Shown piece by piece: positions 7,604 through 15,428 of a stretch of 16,271 nucleotides of DNA. Source of the DNA: Vulcanimicrobiota bacterium (lineage in GTDB: Bacteria; Vulcanimicrobiota; Vulcanimicrobiia; Vulcanimicrobiales; Vulcanimicrobiaceae); contig JABEUW010000052.1 in the NCBI GenBank assembly GCA_013043945.1, positions 1 through 16,271 on the forward strand. Reading direction: 5' to 3'. A program made the position numbers and the translations under genes. The stretch's first letter is position 1; each line of letters opens with the position of its first letter. The notes beneath the pieces are model-generated. The model worked only from the letters and a program-made list of their open reading frames with translations. It did no database searches and was not told the origin of the DNA.

Positions 7604-10087
7604 ATGGCCGCAGCATACGATTTCCAGGATATCGAGCAGCGCTGGCGCGAGCGTTGGGAGCGCGACGGGCTCGCCGTGGCGCGCCCCGATGCGCAGCGCA
7701 AGAAGTACTACGTGCTCGAGATGCTGCCGTACCCCTCGGGGGATCTCCACGTCGGCCACGCAAAAAATTACACGATCGGCGATGCGATCGCACGTTCGAT
7801 GCGCATGTTGGGCTACAACGTGCTGCACCCGATGGGCTGGGACGCCTTCGGCCTGCCAGCGGAAAACGCGGCAATTCAGCGCGGCATCGCTCCGGCTGAG
7901 TGGACGCACTCCAACATCGCGAACATGCAGCGGCAATTGCGCCTCATGGGCACCAGCTACGACTGGTCGCGCGAGATCGCTACCTGCACGCCGGAATACT
8001 ATCGTTGGAATCAGTGGCTCTTCTTGCGTTTGTACGAGCGCGGGCTTGCCTACAAACGTGAAGCGCCGGTGAACTGGTGCCCGAAAGATGCGACGGTTCT
8101 CGCAAACGAACAGGTGATCGATGGGCGCTGTTGGCGCTGCGAGACGCCGGTGCAGCGCCGCAATCTTTCGCAGTGGTTTCTGCGTATCACCGAATACGCC
8201 GACCGCCTGCTCGACGGGCTCGACGAGCTCGACGGCTGGCCCGAGCGCACGCGCACGATGCAACGCAATTGGATCGGCAAGAGCGAGGGCGCGCAGTTTT
8301 CGTTCGCTATCGATGGAGCCGCCGAGCGCATCGAAGTTTTCACCACGCGCGTCGACACCGTTTACGGCGTCACGTATCTCGCGCTCGCGCCCGAACATCC
8401 CGTCGTTAGCTGCATCAAAGGGCTCGTCAGCCCGGAGAATGCGCGTGCGATCGATGCGTTCGCCGAGAGTTTGCGTTCGAAATCGGAACTCGAACGCACG
8501 AGCTTGATGGAGAAGCAAGGGCTCTTTACCGGCGCGTACGCACTCCATCCGCTCTCCGGCGCGCGCGTGCCGATCTGGGTCACCAACTACGTGCTCGCGG
8601 AGTACGGAACCGGCGCGGTTATGGGGGTTCCCGCGCACGACGAACGCGACTTCGATTTCGCGCGGAAGCACGAGTTGCCGATCGTCCGCGTCATCGTGCC
8701 GACGGGCGGTTCGCTTGCGGCCGATGCGCCGATTGCCGAGGCGTTCGTCGAGGACGGAACGCTCGTCGGTAGCGGTGCGTTCGACGGCATGTCGAGTGCC
8801 GAAGCGCGCCGCGCGATCGCCGCCGAGTTCCAACACCGCGGCATCGGCAATGCGACGACGAATTATCGCTTGCGCGATTGGCTCGTCTCGCGGCAACGCT
8901 ATTGGGGCACGCCGATCCCGATCGTGTATTGCAACGCCTGCGGCGAAGTCCCGGTACCCGACGAAGAACTTCCGATTCTTTTGCCGCCCGACGCGCCGAT
9001 TACCGGCGAAGGCTCGCCGTTGGCGCGCCTCCCCTCATTTATCGAAACGCGCTGTCCGAAGTGCGGGGCTCCGGCACGGCGCGAGAGCGACACGATGGAT
9101 ACGTTCTTCGAATCGTCGTGGTATTACTTGCGCTATCTCGACCCGCAGAACGAAGACGCTCCTTGGTCGCGCGAAGCTGCCGATGCATGGATGAACGTCG
9201 ATCAATATATCGGCGGCTCCGAGCACGCCGTACTGCATCTCCTCTATTCGCGCTTCTTTTATAAGTTTTTTCACGATTGCGGTTGGGTAAGCGGCCATGC
9301 AGAACCGTTCGCACGCCTCTTTCACCAGGGCATGCTGCTCTCCAATGGTGAGAAAATGTCGAAATCGCGCGGGAACGTCGTGGGGATTGACGAGACGGCA
9401 AAAACCAACGGTGTCGACGCGATGCGCCTGTTTTTGCTCTACGTGACACCGCCCGAGGATACCAGCGATTGGACCGATGAAGGGATCAGCGGGCGCGTGC
9501 GGTTCGTCAACCGCGTTTGGCGCGCTTGCGAACCGCTCGCCGCGCGAGCGCGCAGCGTCGACGTGCGTGCCCTTCCGCTCTGCACGACGCCCGAAGAGAA
9601 GGCGCTGGTTCGAGCGGTGCATCTTGCGGCACGTTCGTTGGTTGAAGAGACGCTCTCGCGGCGCTTTCACTACAATACGACGATCGCTCGCCTCGATGAA
9701 ACCATCAACGCCCTTACGACGGCGGTGAGCGTTGCGCCCGATTCGCCCGCGACGCTCTACGCGGTGCACGCCGTACCGTTACTGCTCGCGCCGTTCGCTC
9801 CGCATATCGCCGACGAGCTCTGGTCGCGCTATGGTTACGAGCGCTCCGTGCATCTCGAAGCCGCACTCGCGCCGCAGGAAGCCGCGCTCGCGCTCGACGA
9901 GATTACGCTGGTGGTGCAGGTCAACGGTAAGGTACGCGCGCGCATCGCCTGCGCACCCTCGATCTCCGAGAGCGAGGCGTTCGCACTTGCAGTGGCTGAG
10001 CCGGCGCTCCGCGTCTATCTCGACGGCAAGGAAGTGCGCAAACGCTTCTACGTTCCGGGGAAGCTCGTCAACTTCGTCGTCGTCTAG
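7604..10087 (+). CDS. leuS: Leucyl-tRNA synthetase
   Basis: The enzyme charges tRNA-Leu. From the ATG at 7604 the protein has 827 residues, normal for bacterial LeuRS. It shows PYPSGDLHVGHAKNY with the HVGH signature (49-52), the CP1 editing domain (TTRVDTVYGVTY and later GTGAVMGVPAHDERDFDFA), a zinc-ribbon pair (CNACG and CPKCG) and KMSKS at 584-588. The C-terminal anticodon-binding part and the tail VNGKVRARI, KEVRKRFYVPGKLVNFVV are complete. The frame is open back to an ATG at 7481. That would overlap the divergent comEA start and add about 41 residues unlike any LeuRS N-terminus, so 7604 (MAAAYDFQDIEQRW) is preferred. An ATG at 7568 is a weaker alternative. No strong Shine-Dalgarno precedes 7604. 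Confidence 0.97.
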   Translation: MAAAYDFQDIEQRWRERWERDGLAVARPDAQRKKYYVLEMLPYPSGDLHVGHAKNYTIGDAIARSMRMLGYNVLHPMGWDAFGLPAENAAIQRGIAPAEWTHSNIANMQRQLRLMGTSYDWSREIATCTPEYYRWNQWLFLRLYERGLAYKREAPVNWCPKDATVLANEQVIDGRCWRCETPVQRRNLSQWFLRITEYADRLLDGLDELDGWPERTRTMQRNWIGKSEGAQFSFAIDGAAERIEVFTTRVDTVYGVTYLALAPEHPVVSCIKGLVSPENARAIDAFAESLRSKSELERTSLMEKQGLFTGAYALHPLSGARVPIWVTNYVLAEYGTGAVMGVPAHDERDFDFARKHELPIVRVIVPTGGSLAADAPIAEAFVEDGTLVGSGAFDGMSSAEARRAIAAEFQHRGIGNATTNYRLRDWLVSRQRYWGTPIPIVYCNACGEVPVPDEELPILLPPDAPITGEGSPLARLPSFIETRCPKCGAPARRESDTMDTFFESSWYYLRYLDPQNEDAPWSREAADAWMNVDQYIGGSEHAVLHLLYSRFFYKFFHDCGWVSGHAEPFARLFHQGMLLSNGEKMSKSRGNVVGIDETAKTNGVDAMRLFLLYVTPPEDTSDWTDEGISGRVRFVNRVWRACEPLAARARSVDVRALPLCTTPEEKALVRAVHLAARSLVEETLSRRFHYNTTIARLDETINALTTAVSVAPDSPATLYAVHAVPLLLAPFAPHIADELWSRYGYERSVHLEAALAPQEAALALDEITLVVQVNGKVRARIACAPSISESEAFALAVAEPALRVYLDGKEVRKRFYVPGKLVNFVVV

Positions 10088-10114
10088 CGCCACGCTATCA
10101 CGCAACCGAGCCGC

Positions 10115-10204
10115 TGTCACGCCGAGTAGGCCGCTGAAAGCGGGCGTATCGAGGCGGCGTGCGATCCCTCGATACGCTACCTTCGGCAGCTACTCGGGAT
10201 GACA
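10115..10204. repeat. Inverted pair of the intergenic repeat, bidirectional terminator candidate
   Basis: A forward copy (10115-10154) and a reversed copy (10165-10204) of the ~40-bp repeat face each other. They can pair through GCGTATCGAGG (10144-10154) with CCTCGATACGC (10167-10177) and through CCGAGTAG (10122-10129) with CTACTCGG (10190-10197). The reversed copy differs from the copy at 3246-3285 at one base in 40. The pair lies between the convergent leuS and epimerase genes. A further partial reversed head (CTACTCGATGTGACA) is at 10219-10233. No T-run is present. Confidence 0.8.
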
Positions 10205-10266
10205 GAGCGCTGCGCGCCTACTCGATGTGACATGCGCTGCGGCGCGTCCGGATGCTAGACGAGGAG

Positions 10267-11190
10267 CTAGAGCGCAGCGAAAAACTCGTACGTCTCGCGC
10301 ATGCCGTCGCGAAGGTTCGTCTGCGCGGCCCACTGCAATGCCTCGCGCGCGAGCGCGGGGTCGTACCCGATATCGCGTGCATCGCCGGGGCGCCGTTCGG
10401 CGCGCGTAATCGGGGCCTGGAAACCGCTGATCTCGGCGAGCGCGTGGTAGATATCGTTGACGCTGGTGCGAGCGCCGGTGCCGATGACGAAACACTCGCC
10501 CGAACCGCGTTCGAGCGCGGCGAGGTTGGCGCGGGCAACATCCTTCACGTAGACGTAATCGCGCGTCTGCTCGCCATCCCAATCGATGCGCACGCCTTCG
10601 CGCTTGAGAAAGCGCCCGATGAAGATTGCGATGACGCCGGCCTCGCCGTTGGGATCCTGTCGCGGCCCATAGACATTTCCGTAGCGTAGCGCGGTAAAAT
10701 CGAGCCCTTTTTCTGCGCGGTAGAAGCGCAAATAATGCTCGGTTACCATCTTGGTGATACCGTACGGTGAGACGGGGCGTTGCGGAGAGCTTTCGACGAC
10801 GGGTATGCGCTCCGGGTTTCCATAGGTGGCGGCACTCGATGCGAAGATCACTTTCTTGACGCCGGTTTTCACTGCAGCATCGAGCACGTTTAAGATGCCC
10901 ATGACGTTGACGTCGGCATCGTAGCGAGGGTCGCGCGCGGAGATGGCGACCGAGTGTTGTGCGGCGTGATGGCTGACGATATCGGGTTTGAAATCGGCGA
11001 AGACGCCCGCAACGCCCGCGTCGCGAATATCCATCTGTACGAACTCGGCCTTCTCCGGCAGGTTCGCGCGCCGTCCGCCGCCATGCTCCCAGAGCGAATC
11101 GAGCGCGAGCACCTGGTGCCCGGAAGCGATATAGGCATCGGCGATATGCGAGCCGATGAAGCCGGCGCCGCCGGTGATAAGTACGCGCAT
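10267..11190 (-). CDS. NAD-dependent epimerase/dehydratase, UDP-glucose 4-epimerase-like
   Basis: This is a 307-residue extended short-chain dehydrogenase. The Rossmann motif GGAGFIG gives G7-x-x-G10-x-x-G13, with Asp31 after the second strand as an NAD-type acceptor. The active site is SSAATYG (118-124) with Y143 and K147 in PYGITK. RYGNVYGPRQDP and the RDYVYVKDVA segment are typical of GalE/WbpP-like nucleotide-sugar epimerases. It probably interconverts UDP-hexoses for envelope polysaccharide. No other sugar gene lies in the window, so the substrate is inferred from family only. The ATG at 11190 has AGAGGA (11196-11201) five bases upstream. comEC diverges 65 bp away. Confidence 0.9.
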   Translation of the reverse strand: MRVLITGGAGFIGSHIADAYIASGHQVLALDSLWEHGGGRRANLPEKAEFVQMDIRDAGVAGVFADFKPDIVSHHAAQHSVAISARDPRYDADVNVMGILNVLDAAVKTGVKKVIFASSAATYGNPERIPVVESSPQRPVSPYGITKMVTEHYLRFYRAEKGLDFTALRYGNVYGPRQDPNGEAGVIAIFIGRFLKREGVRIDWDGEQTRDYVYVKDVARANLAALERGSGECFVIGTGARTSVNDIYHALAEISGFQAPITRAERRPGDARDIGYDPALAREALQWAAQTNLRDGMRETYEFFAAL

Positions 11191-11255
11191 TGCAATCCTC
11201 TTTCCGTAACGTATGCCCTTGCCATGCGCCGCTTTCGACGCAGAGGAACCTGAGG
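11191..11255. promoter_or_regulatory. Divergent leader, epimerase / comEC, with both ribosome-binding sites
   Basis: The 65-bp gap holds AGAGGA on the minus strand (11196-11201) for the epimerase and AGAGGA on the plus strand (11242-11247), eight bases before the comEC ATG at 11256. The two identical sites in opposite directions settle both starts. I see no convincing -35/-10 pair for either gene. Confidence 0.55.
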
Positions 11256-13562
11256 ATGCAACGCCTCAGCCTTCCCGCGATCGCCGCCGCTTTTGCCTGC
11301 GGAGCGGCCCTCATCGAGCCGATTCCACCAGATGCACGAACGACGGTCGCCGTTGCCGCGGCGCTCGCGGCCTACGCGCTGTGGCGGCGCGCCACGCAGC
11401 CGAGATACTTTCTCATCTTGGGCACGATCGCCCTGGTCGGCGCCTTCGATGCCCGCCTACAAGGCGAGTTCGCGCGCCCTCTCGCGAGCGCGCGCACGGC
11501 GCGTTACGATGCGATCGCCGAAAGCGCGCTCCCGCTGCCCGCCGGCGGCTGCCGCAGCGCATTACGCTTGGCGAACGGGCCGCGCATCGAGGCGGTGCTC
11601 CGCCGCTGCGTTCCTGCGGGGAGCACGCTTCTGCTGCGCGGGCGTTTGCAGCCCTTCGACGCACCACGGAATCGTGGCGATCCCGATCTCCGCGCGATCG
11701 AAGCCGAGCGCGGTTTCGCGGGCGAACTCGCGCACGCCGAAATCCTTGCCGTGCGCCGCACCCCGCTCCACTCCTCGCTCTTCGCACGCGCGCATGCATG
11801 GGCGCTCGCGCAACTGCGTGCGAATCTCTCGCCGCTCGATGTCGCGCTGCTCTCCGGAGAGCTCTGGGGCGCGCGCGACGCTCTGCCCGATAGCCTCCGT
11901 ACCGAATTTGCGCGCACCGGCACCGTGCATGTCCTGGTCACCGCAGGGCTGCATCTCGGCGTCGTACTCGCGATCGTGCTCGCGCTGCTACGCGCGCTGC
12001 CGTTGCCGCGCATTCTCGTCGCCGCGCTCGCGCTCGCCGCGCTCTGGAGCTTCGCGCTCTTTGCCGGTGCGCATCTGCCGACGGAGCGCGCCGCAACGAT
12101 GGCGAGCTTTGCGTTGCTTGCCTATGCCTGCGGGCGCAGCGCGCTCTCGCTCGACGCATACGCAGCGGCGATTCTGGCGATCGTCGCGTTGCAGCCCGCG
12201 AGCATCGCGAGCGCTTCCTTCGCGCTCTCGTTCTCGTGCGTCGGGGCGATCGTCGCCTGCGCTCCGGCGATCGAACCGCTGCTCGAACGGCTCCCACTGC
12301 CGCGGATCGTGCGCGAAGCGCTGCTGCTCACCGTCGCCACGCAACTCGGCACCTGGCCCGTCAGCGCTGCGGTCTTCCTGCAGTTCGCACCCTATGCGCT
12401 GCTCGCCAATCTCGCCGTCGTGCCAAGCGTCGGCGCGACGATGGTGTTCGGGGCACTGACGCTACTCACCACGCCGGTGCCGATGCTCGCACACGCATGC
12501 GCGAATCTCACCGCGTGGTTACTCGCATGGCAACTCGCCGCCGTGCACCTCTTCGCCTCGCTTCCCGCAGCGAGCATCGCGATGACGCCCGCTCCGTTTT
12601 CATGCATCGCCGCCTACGATTGCGCGCTCGTGCTCGCGCTGCATGCGCTGCGGAACGGCAATCCACGCGGCGCATTCGCCGCGTTTGCCGGTGCGTGTTG
12701 CTTCGTGTTGCTTCCACCGCGGGGGATCGATACGCACTTGCACGTGTGGGCGATCGATGTCGGACAGGGCGAAGCGCTGCTCGTCCGCACTCCGGGCGGG
12801 CACGCGTTCGTCGTCGATGCCGGCGGCAAGATGGAGCGCGGAAACGATCCCAATGCCCGCGCCGCCGCCGAACGCGTCGGCGAACGCACGGTGCTGCCCT
12901 TTCTCTTGCGGCGCGGCATTCACGCGCTCGATTTCGCGATGCTCTCGCACGCGCACGGCGACCATGCCGGCGGCATCGCTCCGCTACTTCGCGCGTTACG
13001 GGTCGGCGCACTCGTCGATCCCGGCGAGCGTTACAGCGGCCCCGCCTATCTCGACGCGCTGCGCGCCGCACGCCGGCGCAATATTCCCGTGCTCCACCCA
13101 AGCGCGGGTCTATGCTGGCGCTTCGACGATGGAACGACGCTGCAGTTTATCGGCCCGATAACGCCGCATCTCAACGACGGGAAAAATCGCGTCAACGATA
13201 ATTCGTTCGCGTTCGTGCTGCGCTACCGCGGGTTTAGCATGCTCTTTACCGGCGATGCGACTGCGACGATGGAGCGGCTCTGGATGCGCGAGGGCATCGA
13301 TCTCCACGTGACGGTGCTGAAGGTCGGGCATCACGGCAGCCGCTTCGCCTCGTCCTCATCGTTTCTGGCGATGGTGAGGCCGCAGGTCGCGCTCATCTCG
13401 GTCGGGCGCGGGAACCGTTACGGGCAACCCGCTCCGGAGACGCTCGCCCGTTTGCACGCGGTGGGTGCGCGCATCTTTCGCACCGATCGCGACGGCGAGA
13501 TCGCGCTGAGCACCGACGGCAGGCGGATTTGGCTGCGGCGACGCTTCCAGCGAGTGCCTTAG
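11256..13562 (+). CDS. comEC: ComEC/Rec2 DNA-uptake channel protein
   Basis: The 768-residue product carries single-stranded DNA across the inner membrane during transformation. In order it has two N-terminal membrane segments, the OB-like DUF4131 region (about 90-160), the competence domain with many hydrophobic helices, and a soluble metallo-beta-lactamase-fold domain. The competence domain includes the LLSGELWG and VTAGLHLGVV segments; the usual Ser of the SGLH motif is Ala here. The C-terminal domain has WAIDVGQGEALLVRTPGG, the metal motif HAHGDH (565-570), LFTGDAT, VLKVGHHGSR and ISVGRGNRYGQPAPETL. The ATG at 11256 is chosen for its Shine-Dalgarno; an ATG at 11190 would overlap the epimerase start. 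The stop codon lies inside a 17-bp repeat shared with the end of the PAS-like gene. Confidence 0.95.
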   Translation: MQRLSLPAIAAAFACGAALIEPIPPDARTTVAVAAALAAYALWRRATQPRYFLILGTIALVGAFDARLQGEFARPLASARTARYDAIAESALPLPAGGCRSALRLANGPRIEAVLRRCVPAGSTLLLRGRLQPFDAPRNRGDPDLRAIEAERGFAGELAHAEILAVRRTPLHSSLFARAHAWALAQLRANLSPLDVALLSGELWGARDALPDSLRTEFARTGTVHVLVTAGLHLGVVLAIVLALLRALPLPRILVAALALAALWSFALFAGAHLPTERAATMASFALLAYACGRSALSLDAYAAAILAIVALQPASIASASFALSFSCVGAIVACAPAIEPLLERLPLPRIVREALLLTVATQLGTWPVSAAVFLQFAPYALLANLAVVPSVGATMVFGALTLLTTPVPMLAHACANLTAWLLAWQLAAVHLFASLPAASIAMTPAPFSCIAAYDCALVLALHALRNGNPRGAFAAFAGACCFVLLPPRGIDTHLHVWAIDVGQGEALLVRTPGGHAFVVDAGGKMERGNDPNARAAAERVGERTVLPFLLRRGIHALDFAMLSHAHGDHAGGIAPLLRALRVGALVDPGERYSGPAYLDALRAARRRNIPVLHPSAGLCWRFDDGTTLQFIGPITPHLNDGKNRVNDNSFAFVLRYRGFSMLFTGDATATMERLWMREGIDLHVTVLKVGHHGSRFASSSSFLAMVRPQVALISVGRGNRYGQPAPETLARLHAVGARIFRTDRDGEIALSTDGRRIWLRRRFQRVP

Positions 13563-13575
13563 AGGTGGCGCTCCA
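13559..13575. repeat. 17-bp direct repeat, left copy
   Basis: TTAGAGGTGGCGCTCCA occurs here and at 15621-15637 in the same orientation. The left copy contains the comEC stop codon. The bases on either side of the two copies differ. See the right copy for the other end of the bracketed segment. Confidence 0.85.
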
Positions 13576-13590
13576 ACCCGAGGTCATTGT

Positions 13591-13788
13591 GGGCTGCAAG
13601 AAGGCGACCAACGACAACTCGACTGCGCTCATCTTACGGTATCCGCAAGTCCATATGCTTTTCACCGACGATGCCGGGCAGCGCCTACAGCTCATCGCCG
13701 GGTTTCATCGCGGCCGTGCGTCCGCGCTACGGAGTAATTTTCGTCCGCCCAAAACGACATGTTCGGCCACCCCGCTCCCTCGACATAA
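13591..13788 (+). pseudogene. Decayed fragment of a ComEC-C-terminal-like metallo-beta-lactamase-fold gene
   Basis: Three frames each hold one piece of the same domain, in the right order. The first frame gives TNDNSTALILRYPQVHMLFTD from about 13607 (compare VNDNSFAFVLRY and MLFTGDA in ComEC). The second gives GSAYSSSPGFIAAVRPRYGV from 13677 (compare HHGSRFASSSSFLAMVRP). The third gives QNDMFGHPAPST then TAA, 13750-13788 (compare GNRYGQPAPETL). The sequence between LFTGDA and HHGS, including the metal-binding His pair, is deleted. At least one deletion and one or two frameshifts are needed. It is a remnant of a comEC 3'-end duplication or of a separate MBL gene. The protein similarity to the intact comEC is only moderate, which argues against a very recent duplication. 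Confidence 0.75.
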
Positions 13789-13843
13789 AAACAGAGGGCT
13801 ACCGAATGCGCGCTCGATCGACGCTCTCGTCGATGCTGCCTCG

Positions 13844-14638
13844 CTACAAGTAGTCGCCTACACTGGTTGGGCTAATCCAGCGCTTGTGCTCCGGATCCCA
13901 GCGATAATCCGGATCGACGGTGTTACTCAGTACAGGGTCAAGCATCCTCGCGACGATTTTGTGGGCGTCCATGTAATCGCCCGGAACGGCAATGCCATCA
14001 GCGACGGCGGGGTATGACCGTTCCCATTGTTTTGGTGGCGGCGGAAAGCCGCCGGGCAACGCCTCTTTTCGGTTCGCAAACACGTGCTCGAGCGCTGCGC
14101 GCAGATCCCCGGCGCGAGCAATCTCCCGGTGCGCCGTGATAAGGGCGAGATCGACCAAGTCCTTCGCGCGCGAACTCACCCTGCCGTTTGGGTGAATGCG
14201 AACGTATGCGTGGAGCTTGTCGCCGATATGGCGCGGCAATGGAACGGCCAAGAGCTCGACGGGCTTAATCCCCACGAATTCGAGAAGGGGCCGGCCTACA
14301 ACCACGTCCGGCTCGCCGATATTTTCATCCGCGATGCCGATGTCACACGTAAGCTGTTCAAATGTTTTTTCCCCGATGATGGCTGCGATGCTAAAGCGGT
14401 ACGCAGGCACGTCTCCGATGATCGGTGCGTCGGGAGTGTTCGTTATCGCAAACGAAAAATAGTCATGTAGGTCTGCGGCGACCGCATTTGCGATGAACTC
14501 CGCCGCCTCTTTCATGTTCATCGCGATGCGTGTTTCAATATCGATGTCTTTCGTATGTCGTGCTTCGGCCCGTGCGAATCTCAGATCGAGCGCAACGCCG
14601 CCCTTCAAGAGGAAGCCCTCGGGCGAGACATACTTCAA
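13844..14638 (-). CDS. abiEii: AbiEii-family nucleotidyltransferase toxin (open part; 5' end cut off by a stop codon)
   Basis: This is the toxin of a type IV AbiE toxin-antitoxin / abortive-infection system, a DNA polymerase beta-like nucleotidyltransferase (COG2253, formerly DUF1814). The open frame keeps the family motifs. Numbered from the true GTG start at 14776, these are LLKGGVALDL (K58-G59-G60), TKDIDIE (D77 and D79, putative metal-binding acids), then PLPRHIGDKLHAYV and RAKDLVDLALI. The full frame would be 310 codons, the usual length, but codon 18 is TAA (14725-14723). The only downstream initiation codon before the KGG motif is the TTG at 14638 (codon 47). It has no ribosome-binding site and would omit conserved N-terminal helices. 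The toxin is therefore probably inactive or made at very low level. The region is visibly more A+T-rich than its neighbours, which suggests transfer. Confidence 0.85.
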   Translation of the reverse strand: MKYVSPEGFLLKGGVALDLRFARAEARHTKDIDIETRIAMNMKEAAEFIANAVAADLHDYFSFAITNTPDAPIIGDVPAYRFSIAAIIGEKTFEQLTCDIGIADENIGEPDVVVGRPLLEFVGIKPVELLAVPLPRHIGDKLHAYVRIHPNGRVSSRAKDLVDLALITAHREIARAGDLRAALEHVFANRKEALPGGFPPPPKQWERSYPAVADGIAVPGDYMDAHKIVARMLDPVLSNTVDPDYRWDPEHKRWISPTSVGDYL

Positions 14639-14722
14639 TCGGGCGAGAAATCTATCGTAGGCAACCTCGCGCCGGAGACGCCGAACGTCAATAGCTTCAT
14701 CCCTGGAGACTATCCCAAGGCG

Positions 14723-14776
14723 TTAAATGAGGGCTACTTCAAAGTCGGTCGACGTCTTGTACGTTTTGATGTCCAC
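14723..14776 (-). pseudogene. Severed N-terminus of abiEii ending in an in-frame TAA
   Basis: GTG at 14776 begins on the base after the abiEi stop codon. It reads VDIKTYKTSTDFEVALI and then TAA at 14725-14723. This matches AbiEii N-termini (D-x-K-T-Y then F-x-x-ALExRL). The same frame continues after the TAA with RLGIVSRDEAIDVRRLRRE and then VAYDRFLARL up to the TTG at 14638, exactly as the family expects. The lesion is a single codon, not a frameshift. A Glu, Lys or Gln codon is one base away. Confidence 0.8.
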
Positions 14777-15391
14777 CTATACATACGCCTTGTAGTCGTC
14801 GACGACAGAAAGTGCGCGGTCAATCGTTTCGAGAACGCCGCGGCCGCGCACGCGCGCTTCAGCTCGTAGCTCGTTCTCGGTCGTCATCCCACGACTAAGT
14901 GCTTGAGCAATGGCCATTTCGGTTTGCTCGCCGAGATAGGCACAGTCCACGATCGTGCGTGCCGGCGTCGTCGTCGGAACGCCGTTCACGCGTACAACCT
15001 TCGGGCGCTTCGTCATCGTATGCAGCTTGAAGCGCGCGCTCTTCTTACGACCACGATGCTCACGCGGAACGGTGAACTCATACGCGCGCGGATCGACGTC
15101 GGAAAGATTGTGCAGCGCGAGCGCTGTTTGATGCGACGCGATTGCGTCCTCACCGACCTTGCGCCATGCCGCAACGTAGTGGTCCTCCTGGCGATCGGGG
15201 ATGACCTGATAGACGCCTCGGTCGAAGCGCGCGATGCGCATGCTCCCATCCGGGTCGCCTGCAATCTTTGCGAGGGTCTTGCGGGAGATCCCAACGCGCT
15301 CAGCATCGGCCACCGTAAAGGTATACCCGCGTCGCCCCCGTGCGAGGGCGATAAGTAGACGCAGCCTTTCGCGAGTGCTCTTGGTAACCAT
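14777..15391 (-). CDS. abiEi: AbiEi-family antitoxin / transcriptional autorepressor
   Basis: This 204-residue protein has an N-terminal winged helix-turn-helix (about 20-65: YTFTVADAERVGISRKTLAK, then RIARFDRGVYQV) and the AbiEi C-terminal domain (ASHQTALALHNLSDVDPRAYEF, VPREHRGRKKSARFKLH, then TTTPARTIVDCAYL). In characterised AbiE systems the antitoxin does not bind the toxin but opposes it and represses the operon by binding inverted repeats in the promoter. The frame is intact from ATG 15391 to TAG 14779-14777, and the toxin GTG follows with no gap, so translation would be coupled. The start has no Shine-Dalgarno, but a near-consensus promoter lies so close that the mRNA would be almost leaderless. 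Confidence 0.9.
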   Translation of the reverse strand: MVTKSTRERLRLLIALARGRRGYTFTVADAERVGISRKTLAKIAGDPDGSMRIARFDRGVYQVIPDRQEDHYVAAWRKVGEDAIASHQTALALHNLSDVDPRAYEFTVPREHRGRKKSARFKLHTMTKRPKVVRVNGVPTTTPARTIVDCAYLGEQTEMAIAQALSRGMTTENELRAEARVRGRGVLETIDRALSVVDDYKAYV

Positions 15392-15399
15392 CGGTTTTA

Positions 15400-15428
15400 A
15401 GTATACATCGGGTATAAACCTATGACAA
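15400..15428 (-). promoter_or_regulatory. abiE promoter, near-consensus sigma-70
   Basis: On the minus strand TTGTCA (15428-15423) and TATACT (15405-15400) are separated by exactly 17 bp, each one base from consensus. Transcription should begin about 6-8 bases after the -10 box, at 15391-15394. The AbiEi ATG is at 15391, so the predicted leader is 0-3 bases. Confidence 0.7.

Noticed and set aside
6971..8896. 641-codon open frame on the minus strand across the comEA/leuS junction
   Set aside because: It lies antisense to most of the leuS 5' half and overlaps comEA in another frame. Its composition is Arg/Asp-rich as expected from GC-rich antisense frames, and no family is recognisable.
10190..11314. 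374-codon minus-strand frame overlapping the epimerase
   Set aside because: The epimerase frame carries the Rossmann and YxxxK motifs and a Shine-Dalgarno. This one is Arg-rich, featureless, and runs through the intergenic repeats.
14027..14470. Plus-strand 147-codon frame opposite abiEii
   Set aside because: It is antisense to the conserved AbiEii nucleotidyltransferase motifs, with no motif of its own and no ribosome-binding site.
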